A stretch of DNA of 64,000 bases from NCBI GenBank assembly GCA_963693365.1, contig CAVNZM010000002.1, forward strand, positions 16,120,001 through 16,184,000, read 5' to 3'. This document shows, piece after piece, positions 1 to 41,964 of the stretch. The position numbers and the translations under genes are program-made. The DNA comes from Amoebidium appalachense (Eukaryota; Ichthyosporea). The notes under the pieces are model-generated. The model saw only the letters and a list, made by a program, of their open reading frames with translations, was not told the origin of the DNA and searched no databases. Within the stretch, counting starts at the first letter, position 1. The number at the start of each line of letters is the position of its first letter.

Positions 1-911
1 AACCGCCCCCCACACATATTACACATACGAGCAGGAGACACCAGAAACCGATTACACCGCCAAGCCATAATCATCTTTGCGTTTTTACACCACACCACAT
101 TACGAATAAACGAATCTATGTATGAACGAGACTCTCTAACCGTATCCGCCATATAGGCTACTAGTAGTTGGTGTTTTTGCGGTCCTAACACCGGAAGGGA
201 CTCAACTCGTAGAGTAAAAAGATATCTATCAGCCATAGACTTGAAACTATTCATATTCACACTATGATCTAGCCGTACCTCCGGTGGGGTCGCCAGCCAT
301 TCCACATAACGCTCGGCAATGGGCAGAGACGATGGGGAAGGGAAGAGGTAGAGGGGCGAGTCCGGCGGGGATGCGTGTAGCCGGAAGAGCGGGTCACCGT
401 GGTCCGGGGCACAAGCGGACAGGCGGGTGATGTGCTCGTGAAATTTAAGGACTAATTCGTGTACGCGTTGTGATGGTGGTGTGAGTGCCTAGAGAGAATC
501 AAAAAGGCGTCTAGGGATAGGTGTGGAAAGACCAGTGAGAAACGTACAACAAGTTGTGTAGTGGAAATCATCTATTGATTTGAGGACATTAGTAACAGTA
601 TCAGGGGTTGCCATAGCTAGTAAGGGCAACCCGTATTCAGACAAAGGGCGAATATATGTGCGAAATATACTAAGACGATTGTATAGGTGGACAGTATGAG
701 AAAGAGTAGCAAGATACACATCCCTAAATAACCGAAGACACCTGCCTGCACTCTCCACCCGACGGTCGATCGTCCGTTTGAAACATATGCCCCATTCGTC
801 CACCGGAATCCCCAAATACTTGTATTCGATTGGGCGAGGGAGGGGACTGCCGAAAATACAAACGTCGTCCAATGCCGACGCAATGCAATAAAAAGTGTGT
901 AAACCCCATGA
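1..911 (-). mobile_element. 3' part of a non-LTR retrotransposon reverse transcriptase, one in-frame stop, runs off the left edge
   Basis: The minus strand is open from base 911 to base 1 except for one TAG at 489-491; an upstream TAG at 912-914 closes the frame. The translation carries the LINE-type RT block KYLGIPVD (palm/thumb motif E) and then FRTYIRPLSEYG, the usual thumb signature of non-LTR reverse transcriptases. After the TAG the same frame continues for about 160 codons, ending in CNMCGG at the window edge, which resembles the C-terminal Cys-rich motif of LINE pol proteins. The RT core (fingers, YxDD) is not present upstream, so the copy is 5'-truncated, as LINE copies commonly are. 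The one-stop continuation suggests a fairly young decayed copy or a sequencing error. It lies downstream of CMTR1 in the same orientation. The clade is not assigned. Confidence 0.75.
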
Positions 912-1925
912 CTAATGTATGATTCGATTGGTTGGTAATGTTTAGATATACTTTTTTATTGGCATCTTTGCGGCTCAGCCGCCCCGTGCACATGGCATTC
1001 ATCATACTCGAGGCAAAAATTACCACTCCACTGGTTTGTCATATGTACATAACGTCACCACATTCCAAAGTGAACCTATAGTCATCAGAAAAGGGAATAT
1101 ATGATTCGTGTAGTTCTGGTGTCGTGCATATGCTTGTCGCAATTGATGTCGGGCATGTGTGAATTCGAAGTCTTGGTAAGGGTGTGGTTGGTCTTCCAGA
1201 TATGTGTGTGTGTGTGTGAATGACTATGTGGGTGGGTGTCTGTCATTGTATGGTTTTATGTGCCTTACAGTCACTGTGGATGCAAGTGTCGGTGTGCACC
1301 CGATAATCATTCCTTTGTATCATATTCAGAGTGGTAAGGCTCTAGGACTCATACATGCATCTATACCAACGGAATAAAAGTACAGCTACACCTTGACATT
1401 GAAAAGTGATACAAACAGTGTGTGTGGCACGCATGGGCAACCAAGGAATCGATGTGCAGGGGTTACCGTAGTTCGTGTGCAGGAATGAAGGGTACTCCCT
1501 TGCTTTCACACACAAATACAACCAAAATTTGTTTTCATATAGACACTCATTCGGAAACCCATTCTCAATATGTTTAAAAAATTCCTAACGCACATCAACC
1601 ACATACATTCTTAAAACAAGAATCCGATCACAAAAAGACATCAATATAGACAGGCGCAGAGTGTTTTATGACGAACCAAGCCATTCATAACCCATACCTC
1701 ACGCAACGAACACACTCCATTATCCCAAATGCCCCACAAAACCCAAAAAACAAAACTTAGGCTTTCCGAGAGTTGGTGTAACAAACAAAAGGGGAGAATG
1801 GCACGGGGGAAAACATGAAACGGCTAGTGGGGAAACGGCCGGAAGAATAAGGCTTCAAAAATACTCGAAGAGATGAGCGGGAAAAAAAATGGAAAAACGG
1901 GACTGCATCACAGGGATGCATGGCC
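912..1925. other. Non-coding interval between the retrotransposon remnant and CMTR1
   Basis: I see no exon-like open frame here. It probably holds the CMTR1 3' UTR and downstream sequence. TTTATT at 955-960 reads AATAAA on the CMTR1 strand but is nearly 1 kb past the stop, so it is only a weak candidate poly(A) signal. A short (TG)n is at about 1203-1219. Confidence 0.5.
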
Positions 1926-15257
<13,332 letters not shown>

Positions 15258-16132
15258 GTTGTCCTGGTTGCAGAAAGGCTCGAAGCCCCGATTTCAGGGC
15301 GACGAGCCAATGGCCAGAGAATGAGTGGTAAGTGGATCAAGAACTGAAACGGCCAAAGAAATATCTACAGTAGTAAAGCCCTACTGTCCTGACTACAAGC
15401 AGGTGACTTGGTTGGAGGAAGGATTTCTTAGGACCACATCACTTGACACGTGCACACGTGAGTGACCTCCTTTTCGCCAATGCTTCGGCGCACACCAGAA
15501 AGATGCACGCTCTTAGGTGCACCCTTCAGTTACTTCAAAGTACAAGCCCTATATTCCCTAATAATGTGTCACTTCTGACCCAAAGAATTGTGTGAAATGA
15601 ACATGCACACGTGAACGAAAAACGGGGCCCGGGCCGCTGCTGAGGAGAGGAAAGGGAACCCAGCCAGTCTCCCTTGAGAGGCTCTGAGTGTGCAAATGTA
15701 CAAGATTTGGCAGGTTTTCAAAAACATCGAGGCGTTTGATTGGTGAAATAACAATTATAGAACGTAATTTAAGAAATTCGCAATGGGATGTATGCATTTT
15801 CATGCCAAATTCGCTACGGTCCGCTGCCCTGCAGCCATGGCCCAAGACCCTCAGACGTGAAAGGGGAGAGAGAGGGAGAGAGAGGGAGAAGTGTTTTCTC
15901 TAAACACAACGGCTAGTAATAGGAAAAGGCAGTGTTTTGTTTTCTGTTATACGCCTTGGTAATCTCTAGATCTCAATATAAAATCTCGAAGAAAAAACGA
16001 ACGACAAACGACCACAGCTCCTTAGATCTTATCTTGCCGGCCAAAACAACTGGCACGGGTACCAAGTTCTTTTTCTCGCTTTTCCTTCACACTGCTGAAT
16101 TTTTTTATCTGAACTTTCTATTATTCACCAGG
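15258..16132. promoter_or_regulatory. Shared 5' region of the divergent CMTR1 and GDAP1-like genes
   Basis: The two start codons are 875 bp apart and point away from each other, so this stretch must hold both promoters and 5' UTRs. It is almost free of the microsatellites that fill the introns. TTCACCAG directly before the GDAP1-like ATG could be the acceptor of a 5'-UTR intron. I did not find a convincing TATA box. Confidence 0.6.
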
Positions 16133-23931
<7,799 letters not shown>

Positions 23932-24698
23932 TCCCTTCACTTGGCCGTCTCCTCTGTTGCCTTCTAGGAAGATTTCTTCTTCTTCTTCTTCTCTCTCTTT
24001 TTCGTCTCTCTCTCTCTCTCTCTCCTTCTTTTCTCCCTTTTTATTTTTATTTTATTTTGGGGGGGGGGGGGGGGGGGGGGGGGATTTTTGCGCTGTCTAT
24101 GAATTTCAACACATACGAGTGTAAGCAATATTAGTATGGTGACTTCTTATATTGCCAGCACGTAAAGGTGCCGCAGTGTTAAGTTATTATTTCAGGATTA
24201 GTATTACTTTGTGAATACTTTGGCTACATACGACGACAGGATACTTCTGCAGCCTCCACTCGACACACGAACTTTGAATGCTCGACAAGCTGTGGCCATG
24301 TGTAAATGAAATTTCCAACCCAACATATGCAATTGCGATTGCCAAGTGTCTCGTCCGGCAGCTAGCTAGCCCCCCGGGCCCTAGCTAACTAACTAGTTAC
24401 TGTATGTGCCACCCCCCTTCCCCTCCCTCCCTCCCTCCCCCCCCCCCCCCCCCCCCCTCGTCCCCAATCCCCTCCTGCTTTTCCGACGCTTCCCCTCGAG
24501 ATCATGTACATCCGCCATGGCCACCCCGTCCCCACTCCCATCACTTGGCCCCTATCCCTTTGCAATTGGTCACTGTGCTGCCACCACCACGTGCACGCCC
24601 GTACTCCAATATCACCCTTGACTGTCATTCCAGTCAACTTGGCGCGGCCGTACTAAAAGCCTCGCGATCGGTGTGTTACAACTTACACTGTATAAAAC

Positions 24699-24704
24699 AA
24701 TAAA
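24699..24704 (+). promoter_or_regulatory. Candidate poly(A) signal AATAAA for the GDAP1-like gene
   Basis: AATAAA lies about 770 nt after the GDAP1-like stop. The 3' UTR would include a C-rich tract at 24437-24458. Confidence 0.4.
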
Positions 24705-24846
24705 AAAAAGGGTAAGAATATGCATGTACATGACCATCAACTGCAGATACACCGATACAGAATATTCGTACGTGGGCCCAGCCTGATACATATGCATGTG
24801 AGGCCGGTGGGGATACGTAGTGAGGTTGCACCAGGTGAGCTGCTCC

Positions 24847-24880
<34 letters not shown>

Positions 24881-26058
24881 CCCCCCCCCCCTCCCCCCAC
24901 CCCACCCCCCTCCCAAAACCGCCCCATTCCCCATTGATGTTGTAACCGTTATAGCATACATAGATATGATCAGATGCAACGGCAGCCGCCCGGCAGGCAT
25001 ACTGTTGCGGCCCAGGCGACAAACCGTTGCTGTGCCGGCTTGTGAGTGGCTCGTTTCGCACCATTGTTGCTCACGCATTTCTGATTGGTTGTCTGAAATT
25101 GATCCCTGTGGGTCCAGAGTGTCTCCCAATACCTCTTTGCCTCCTAAAGATCATGAGGGTCCGTCGATGAAGCCAGGCGGAGCATTTCTAGTAACAAGGC
25201 CAAGTAAAGCATATATTTTTGGCCTGAAACCAGCAAAAGGCACAAATTAGAAACTAAGTTTAACATAAGCGCTGCTTGTTTGTAATGTTTCCTCTTTCCC
25301 TCTATATTAGAGATGCAAGTCACGTGCAAATAGTGAAAAGTTTTGTTGGCGGGGGTTTTTAACGGTAGGCTTAAATTTCGTTGGTTAGTTTTTATTCTTT
25401 AGCAGACATTTAGAATTACCTTGTTTTGCGCCCCATCATATAGAAGGTGCTGGGTGATTGCTGTTATCGAGATCCAACCAATCAAGTCGCTTTCGTGTAG
25501 ATTCAGATCTATTGTCGCTTCATCTTCACTGCATGCACCACCTTCTCTAACCAGTCTACACTTGTACGTTTTGCACACAGTGTAGTACAGACTTGCACAT
25601 ACGAAGAACATTCAGAACTAAAGGAGAAGGACATAACCAAAAGAAAGGAATACACTTTTTAGAAACTTTGCATTAGATACTACTTTATCCTCGCATCATT
25701 TCAAGCATCGCTACACTTCACATTCTACCTAACGATCACTTGTTCTGCTCGTGCATTTGGCAAGACTTAAGTCTTCAAGCTCAACCAAGACAAGGAAACA
25801 CGAGCACACATATCCCTTCTTCACGTTCTAAACACTGTTCTATCGATCACACAGATTCCAATTTTACTGATCACTTCGCCCACAACATGTTCCATAACTC
25901 TGCACAGAGAATTACTCTTAGCCTTCCTCCTCAATGAAACTATCCACACCCACCCATTTCTAAACAGAATTTGCATCCAACTCAAGCACTTTTCCGTTTG
26001 AGCTACCCCTTTTCACGTAAAAATCGAAAGAAACAAGAGCTAGAAAGTGTCGTTAAGA
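24705..26058. other. Intergenic interval, no gene seen
   Basis: Contains a mixed C-rich tract at 24848-24912 and otherwise unique-looking DNA. I found no open frame with splice sites or recognisable protein similarity. It ends in the 5' flank of the unrecognised ORF at 26189. Confidence 0.4.
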
Positions 26059-26188
26059 ATGTCGTCATCAGAAATGCAAAAGTTCAATCACATCCAGCCC
26101 CAGTCAGGGGTAAAACGCCCTGGGGTTGTGGAACCAACCGTTGCACCGGAGCAGCCCAAATTCGACCCCGAAGGCACCATCCGGCAAA

Positions 26189-26776
26189 ATGGACAAGCAG
26201 TGGGACACAAATTTCCGCCAATGGGTCAAAAACCAGGAAAATGCAGAATGTTCTGGGCAGCATCTAGCAGGGATGTTGAAAGAATTTGACCTAAACAGAG
26301 CGGCTTGGGGCGTTAGATGGATAGTGTCCAACCCCAGCTGGCACATCAACAACATCGGCACCCTCCTCTGCACGGCCACTGCCACCTGGCCCATTAAGCA
26401 ACGCGCACATCTTGCAAATCTTGTCTCAAACGACTGGCCTCTCTCCCCATACACCACCCGCCTAGTGTATCACATGATCGATCGCATGCAATATGAAGAT
26501 GCCGTCGAGTTTGCCACATGGATTACCGAAACGTGGACCATCGACTCGGCGCTCCAGCTACTAGCAGAACTCAGCGTGCTGTATCAGTGGGACACAAAGT
26601 TGTTTGGTGCCATTGCGCTGCGTTTTGCATGGAATCTGAAGCGCTGTCGCAAGTTGACCCCGCTTGATCTCCAACACATTCACACGTTTTGCAGTGAGGC
26701 ACACAGTGGAAAACTGAAGGGGACGTGGTTGAAACCCGGTGCTACCACGTATGAGGAATCGCAGGCAAATGGGTAA
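26189..26776 (+). CDS. Unrecognised intronless protein, 195 aa
   Basis: An uninterrupted frame from ATG 26189 (A at -3) to TAA. The translation is tryptophan-rich and looks helical, with non-repetitive stretches such as WIVSNPSWHINNIGTLLC, DRMQYEDAVEFATWITETW and ALQLLAELSVLYQW, and no low complexity, so it is probably a real protein. I do not recognise the family and see no signal peptide, membrane helix or catalytic motif. A second frame starting at ATG 26059 (A at -3) overlaps its 5' end and also reads like protein up to about 26190 (PKFDPEGTIRQNGQ). A true gene of about 240 aa with a one-base indel, or a different upstream start, is therefore possible. It is intronless among intron-rich neighbours. 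Confidence 0.6.
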   Translation: MDKQWDTNFRQWVKNQENAECSGQHLAGMLKEFDLNRAAWGVRWIVSNPSWHINNIGTLLCTATATWPIKQRAHLANLVSNDWPLSPYTTRLVYHMIDRMQYEDAVEFATWITETWTIDSALQLLAELSVLYQWDTKLFGAIALRFAWNLKRCRKLTPLDLQHIHTFCSEAHSGKLKGTWLKPGATTYEESQANG

Positions 26777-27020
26777 TGTGGAAGGAAACATGGAGGCGCA
26801 CTCTGTGCAACATGAACCTATGGAGATGGATGCATGAGTTTACAGCCATGATTTTAGAGGACCACACTCGAGATTTAGTGATGGCGATGTTCCATGGTGT
26901 GATTTAAAGACCTAGCGAAAGCGAAAGGACCAATTGGTCTGCCACAATAACTAGAGCTTGATCTGCTTCTTCTGAGTGCAAAGTTCTTTTACCACAAATG
27001 TTAATAGACATACGGCATGT

Positions 27021-27080
<60 letters not shown>

Positions 27081-27683
27081 CTCACTCACTCACTCACTCA
27101 CTCACGCACACATACACACACACACACCACTCATTTACTCACTCATATGCATGTACCTGACACACGCTCTACACACACTTACGCAGCCCTACCATTTACC
27201 GCTGCACACACACCGGGAGAAAGGTAATAGACTAGACCACCATTTTGCTCTAAAGCTCCCATACAACAACACAGCACACAATCATAGTAGTTGAAAAGTA
27301 AGACCTCTGACTTGAAGTCCGAATTCCGATCATGACATGCAACGAATATGGAAAATCACGAACGATATTTCGATGCTATCTGTCCCTCAAACATGCTGTT
27401 ACAACCGTTTGATTGTATATGTACCACTTTTTGTTAAGTTTTTGAGTTTTGCTGGGTTTGCGATTTTCTGCTTCATTGCCTTCTTTCTACTGTATATTTG
27501 GTTGTAGGGACTCTTGCCCACTGAGCAGCTGCGAATGAATGAACGACACCAGGCAGCCGCCCCTGAATATTTTCGTTTCAACTGGTTCTTGAAGATCTAG
27601 TGCCTCATTGATAATGCCGTAAGAATAAATATGAAACCCCAAACATATGTCACCCGTCTGCAAGACTTGTTCGAACCACCCCC

Positions 27684-27724
<41 letters not shown>

Positions 27725-28435
27725 CCAAAAAAAAAAAAAAAAAAAAAACGGATCCCCCAACCTCCACCCCCACTCCCACCCCACCCCTTTCCCAATCCGC
27801 ATCCCCAACCCCCTCGTCACTCGCTCCTCTATGTATGCCTGTTTGCAATGTTTGAAATTTACTCAGCTGGGCGGGGGGGGGGGGGGGGGGGGGGGGGGAT
27901 TCAATGGAGCATGGCTGGTCTGCCTTGTGTGTACATGTATGTGTTGCTGCATGCAAGTGTGTGCTGGCATCCACAGGCGTACATTTATGGAAACAGTTGT
28001 GCATAGTATTCTACCTTTGCGTTATGAACAATTGCAAACCAACTTTACACGAATTAACTGCATACGGAGCAACAGATCTGACCGGATGGCTGGGACATGT
28101 ATTGTTTGGAGTTGGGCATATACACTGTGGTTCGTTTCTAAAACTTTTGAAGTAGTACCCTCGGTATTCAACAATAGAAGATGGGCTCCCGTATTGTAAA
28201 GTTATAAGGGTACGGCCACATGTGAAAACAGGCATACAATGTATACATAACATGGTCCGGCAGCAGCAGGTGTTGTTTGTACGTACATGTTCAGGAGGGT
28301 TGATATTGCAGTCTTATGGTAAATTCCCGTCTACTGTCTTGATACATCCGAGGCTTTCATGCGCCCACCCGATAATCACAAATGTGCAGCCCTATCTGGA
28401 CGACGACCCCCCCCCCCCCCCCCCTCCCCCCCTCC

Positions 28436-28468
<33 letters not shown>

Positions 28469-28668
28469 ACCACCACCACCACCACACCAACAACAAACAA
28501 AAAAAAACTTCGTTCACCATCAACCCATCACCCCCCCCCCCCCCCCACCACCACCACCACCCCCTCCCCCCCCTCACCCCACCCCCTTTCCCGCCGGGAT
28601 GTTTCCGGTTCAAAAACTCATTTCAATACATAGGTGGATCCAGATAAACATGACTCATCTCACATTAT
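26777..28668. other. Intergenic interval between the unknown ORF and the CoA-transferase
   Basis: Holds (AC)n at 27019-27079, a poly(C)-poly(A) junction at 27687-27748, a poly(G) run at 27873-27898 and two poly(C) tracts at 28407-28470 and 28532-28547. The only protein-like piece is a 31-codon frame at 27509-27601 (LLPTEQLRMNERHQ to a TAG) behind an acceptor-like TTGTAG, which I could not attach to a gene. Confidence 0.4.
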
Positions 28669-30066
28669 TCACTTCAGCCACTCTGCCTCGTGCACCCCCA
28701 GTGGTCCAGGGGGAACCAACTCCACCCCAGCCATTCCCTCTACGTGCCCTTGGTGCTTTACCCTTTTCAGTGTCCCAAACCCACTCTCTACCGTCTCCAT
28801 ATACTCCTCAAAATCTGTTACACTTAGGGGCGTCTGCACGGGCTCTTCAACCACTCCCAAAGACCACAAGAACTCAGCCATAGCAGCAAGCGAAGTGCTA
28901 ATCGTCGCAATTTTTCCGTTCTTCTCCCTTTCCGTGATTGCACTCATGACCGCAGCAGCAAGAAGATGTCCTGTTGCGTGATCCAATGCCTGGACAGGGA
29001 GGGCCACGGGTGCTTGTTTTGCGTAAACTCGCATTCCATATTCGGCAATTCCGGTCGACATCTGCACCAAACTGTCAAACCCCCTTCTGCATTTCCATTC
29101 ACCCGTCCACCCGTACGCGTTAAGCCGTGCCACTATGAGGTTGGGCTGGTGCTCTCTGAGTGTCTCAACACTCAAACCGAGCTTGGACATTGCATCTCCC
29201 CTGTAGCCAACCACCAACACGTCCGCCTCCGAAACCAGCTGCATAAACTTATCTCTCCCTCGGGGTGTTTTAAGGTCCAAATATGCTCGCCGTTTTCCTG
29301 CGGACGTTTCCGGAAGGGCTGCGGGGACGTCTGCAAAGTTGGGGGGGTCTATACGGAGGATATCGGCGCCGTATGCTCCTAGGGCACGTGTGCACACCGG
29401 GCCAGCAATGACACGTGTCAGGTCAAGGACGCGGACCCCCCCCAGCGGCAGTGAATTTTCACCCAACCAAGGATGGGCCCTTCTGCTGTTTTGCGCCTGG
29501 TGGTAGGATGTATGAACGAGTGGCTCCGTGCAGGCGGCTTGCCCTACGACACTATCCAGCCATTCCTTTCTGGTATGCATCACTGCGGCACAACCACCCT
29601 CCCTCACCACCGCACTTTCTAGTGCTTCTGATAACCACATGCTCACTGCTTTCTCCACTTCTCGTTTATCCGGCCCCACACCTAAAACACGCAAAACGGC
29701 ATTGCGATGTGCTTCGTAGTTTGTGTGCAGCCGTATCCACCCAACATCTGTTTTGTAGTTTCCAGCGATGGGATCCCACAATTCCGGAACATTCCAACCT
29801 ATACCGGAATTTAGTCTCTCACCGTGGAAGGCCGCCACACAACCCAACCTGTCTACAGTAGCCTTAGGAAGCTCTTGCTTATTTCTTTGCGCAAAAATTT
29901 CTGCTGCAGCCAAAGCTGTGGCCCCGACAACACCTACACACAGTTCGGAGAGGTGAAACGGGCCCATGGGTGGTGGTGGCTGGATGCCGGTCACTATAAG
30001 GCAGGAGAGGAGGGAGGGATTCCCTCCTACCGCTGCCCATACCTGTTTGAGGGCTTTGGCTTCCAT
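28669..30066 (-). CDS. Family III (CaiB/BaiF-type) CoA-transferase, intronless, 465 aa
   Basis: Predicted to move CoA between an acyl-CoA and a free carboxylic acid. The second half has the family hallmarks in order: LPLGGVRVLDLTRVIAGP (N-terminal Rossmann strand and loop), YGADILRIDPP, DLKTPRGRDKF, ADVLVVGYRGDAMSKLGL, NLIVARLNAYGWTGEW, then RGFDSLVQMSTGIA. Its Asp (about residue 331) sits where the family's catalytic Asp is found. The first 200 residues (ERLNSGIGWNVPELWDPIAG, GWIRLHTNYEAHRNAVL) match the longer bacterial/fungal type in which the C-terminal portion is also represented in front, an arrangement I recall rather than verified. ATG 30066 opens a single exon ending in TGA. The lack of introns in this region suggests relatively recent acquisition or retroposition; substrate unknown. 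Divergent from the NRBP-like gene. Confidence 0.88.
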   Translation of the reverse strand: MEAKALKQVWAAVGGNPSLLSCLIVTGIQPPPPMGPFHLSELCVGVVGATALAAAEIFAQRNKQELPKATVDRLGCVAAFHGERLNSGIGWNVPELWDPIAGNYKTDVGWIRLHTNYEAHRNAVLRVLGVGPDKREVEKAVSMWLSEALESAVVREGGCAAVMHTRKEWLDSVVGQAACTEPLVHTSYHQAQNSRRAHPWLGENSLPLGGVRVLDLTRVIAGPVCTRALGAYGADILRIDPPNFADVPAALPETSAGKRRAYLDLKTPRGRDKFMQLVSEADVLVVGYRGDAMSKLGLSVETLREHQPNLIVARLNAYGWTGEWKCRRGFDSLVQMSTGIAEYGMRVYAKQAPVALPVQALDHATGHLLAAAVMSAITEREKNGKIATISTSLAAMAEFLWSLGVVEEPVQTPLSVTDFEEYMETVESGFGTLKRVKHQGHVEGMAGVELVPPGPLGVHEAEWLK

Positions 30067-31368
30067 GCTCCATGGACTTTGTGGAATGACTTGAAAGATG
30101 CACGAATAACGGAATAACTGACTCTGATTAGATGTTGATACTGATATTGGTTCGAGAACTATAAGTCTTCAAATAATTCGACGTGTACCTGCCGGAGCTG
30201 CGAGTTTTTTTCGCTCACGTTTTGGGTGGCATTTGTGGCACCAAGGCCTCCGTTTTTGTGTGCCGAGCCGAACGGCCTAGCGCCGGTACCGGCGGTGTCA
30301 CGGGTTTGCTTGGAAGTTGGAACATCGCGCTCTAGAAAATATGCATAAGCATAATATCCAATCATCGAGCTGCACTTAAACACCAATCACAACAAGCTAG
30401 ATCTAATTGACTTGCATTCCTCAGATCTCGGCACTGTAGCCCTACTCCCGGGAAGCGGGCAAGCGGCTGCCCGGCGTCGCACCGTGCGCACGCGTTCGAC
30501 CACAACTGCTCCATAACTGAACAGAAACCTTTCAAAATATTCTATAAGGCCAGCATAATAATCCATGGGGCTAGCACATAGATTTATTTCATATCAGTCG
30601 TAGTACTGTACCGCGGTAAGGTAAAACACATTCCAATGTAAATGCCTTTGAACCGAGGCGCCGTTTTATTGGTGTAGCGCGCATCAACCCTATCTATCAT
30701 ATGCTATTTTTAGTGTTTACAACTTGAACAGCCACGAGGCTTCATTGACAGCCACGGGCGTCTGTCAGTGCTCACGAATTCAACAGCAAAACTGTTTGTA
30801 AAAGAAGCACTGTTTGAGATGTTTGCTTGACTTGTGGTCAAAGCTTTGTGATTTTGGGTAAACAATCGCCCTCCGGAAAAGTGCTATAGCTGCTTTTTGT
30901 GTAAGACATCTCGGGAAATACATGGTTAGAATCTTTGGTGAGATGCGTATAGTTTGAGTAATTTTCTTTCAAAGACACAAGAGCATTCGTCCCCATCGCA
31001 CGGCAGATGGTGTAGGATAGTCTGAGGTGGCAGTTGGCATAGGGTCAAGTGGTTGCATTGTCTTTCTTTTCATACAAAGTCAAACTAGTTTTGGCCATGC
31101 GGCTTAGTTGACAAACAGCAACATCCTGGCTTTAGAGCATACTTATTCTGACTGCATCCGAAAAAGCGTGCCCACAGCGCAATTTTCTGCTGTGTTCTCG
31201 CCACCATCACCGCCGTAGGCCGTGTCACAGCAATTACACACAAGTAGGTTATATCATATATTATACAGATACTGAGGAAATAGCATCCACAAAGCTCCTA
31301 TGCACATAAATTTCCAAAATCGGTCAAAAGGCCACTCATCAGCCAGCAATCACGCATAAGATCTGCAG
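30067..31368. promoter_or_regulatory. Shared upstream region of the CoA-transferase (minus) and NRBP-like gene (plus)
   Basis: About 1.3 kb, unusually free of microsatellites and homopolymers. It must contain the CoA-transferase promoter and the 5' end of the NRBP-like gene. I could not find a first coding exon with an ATG and a phase-0 donor that joins to 31369. Confidence 0.45.
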
Positions 31369-40172
<8,804 letters not shown>

Positions 40173-40364
40173 CTGAGGACAGCAGCACGAATGGAGGGTG
40201 TGTGAGAGCTTGTCTTTTCCGCTGTAGGCGGTAGGGGGGGGGGGAGGGGGGGGATATGGCTATGCAAACGAGCTCGACACTGGGAGGATTATTGAATAGG
40301 CCGTGAGAGGAGAGAGGTAAGAGAGAAGGGATGATGGCCCCTGGGGGGAGGGATGGGAGTGGGG

Positions 40365-40400
<36 letters not shown>

Positions 40401-40934
40401 GAGGCTGAGTATGATTTAGCGAATTATTATGTGCGAATGTGAGTGAAGGATTTTGGATACTGAAGTGGGCCGAAGCACATGAATGAGGTGAATGGCATGT
40501 GTAGCTAGAAAGGTGTATGGATGGAGTGGTCCAGGGATAAGATACTGCTAATGCGGCGGATATGTAAATTGAATGGTTGCGATGTAAGTCGCCGGCTGGA
40601 ACCAGCAGGAATTCAGTACTCATCTAGGAGATAACGGAGCAATTCCATTGGTTGAATGGGCCAGAATTAATTGTAGATGATGACTAAGATGTAATGGATT
40701 GATCCATTGGTTGAATGGGCAAGTGTAGATGAATTTAGATGTAACGGACTGCCGCCTGGATTGGACGGGCAAGTGTAGATGATGAATTAGGTAGTCCAAC
40801 CGGTAATTGGTTATATGGCAAGGTGTAGATGATAAATCAGATATAAAGGAGTGAAGTCATTGGTTGGAATGGCATGTGTAGATGATCGTATGATGGCGTG
40901 ATTTGCACGAATAGTTCATGTGTTCTTGAATAAA
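40173..40934 (+). other. NRBP-like 3' UTR ending at AATAAA 40929-40934
   Basis: AATAAA lies 757 nt after the stop. The interval contains a poly(G) run at about 40371-40399 and the decayed 50-60-bp tandem repeat at 40632-40888, so both would be transcribed in the 3' UTR. Confidence 0.45.
40632..40888 (+). repeat. Decayed minisatellite, about five units of 47-59 bp
   Basis: The motif CCATTGGTTGAATGGGCAAG followed by TGTAGATGATGA recurs near 40644, 40703, 40755, 40803 and 40857 with substitutions and indels. Confidence 0.7.
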
Positions 40935-41240
40935 ACAAGAAGCCACAAAGCGAAGAAAACAGTAATCTAAATAAACACCGAGTGGCAGGTGTGCAGGGGA
41001 AGTAAAGAGTAAATATACCAATGTGGCCTGCGTCTACCTCTTGTCCGCGTGCAGTGATTAGTATTTCAAAGTTTAATCACGACTGTTGGTGTGGATGGTG
41101 TGTGAGTGCATCTGTGATTTCTGTGTGCCTGATGTAGTTTTAAAGTTGGTGAAGGGGACATCTCGCGATCGAGGAAGAGTCGGTGCTGTGCACTGTGTGT
41201 TGATGAGGTGTCAACCTGTGTGTGCATACGTGTGCGTTGT

Positions 41241-41282
<42 letters not shown>

Positions 41283-41482
41283 TGGTGGTTGTGGTGGGGG
41301 GGGGGGGGGGGGGGGGGGGGGTAATGGGTGTGCGTGTGTGCGTGCATGGGTGTGCTTGCGCCTGGCCCTCCGAGTGTGTCTGTAGCTTTTCAATTGGGTT
41401 TCATTTGCACACAGGAACACACACACACACATTATACAAACAGAGCTGCAGATACCTACTGACCACATCACTCAAACTTTTG

Positions 41483-41513
<31 letters not shown>

Positions 41514-41926
41514 ATTGATGTACATTGATGGTCACCGTGGTGGTGGTGGTGTGTGTGTGTACACGTGCACGTGTGTGTTAACGTCCGTTAACGTCTGAGG
41601 CGGGGAGGGGGGAGCGGGGGAGCCTCGGGAGGGGGGGGGAGAGTGGGGTTTAGGCACGTGTGTGCTGGTATTATAACTGCTTAGTAACAATTATAGCTCG
41701 AGGGCAGAGACAACTTTATATGGGTTCGCGATCAAGATGTTTAACTTTGCAGGCACCGTGCGGGTCACTGTGGGTGTTCATGTAGCACTTTTCGCGCACC
41801 ATTTGTAATCCACGTCACACCCGGTGTGGTCACACAGAAGTTTGCCGATAAGATGTGTGGCGCTAGCTACGTGAATTTAAGTTTATCCCCCCCCCTTGCC
41901 GCCGCCGCCGCCCAAATAATTTGGGG

Positions 41927-41964
<38 letters not shown>

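Noticed and set aside
27509-27601. Terminal exon of the unknown ORF at 26189
   Set aside because: The only nearby donor (GG|GTAATG at 26774) gives a phase that turns this segment into a different frame with an early stop.
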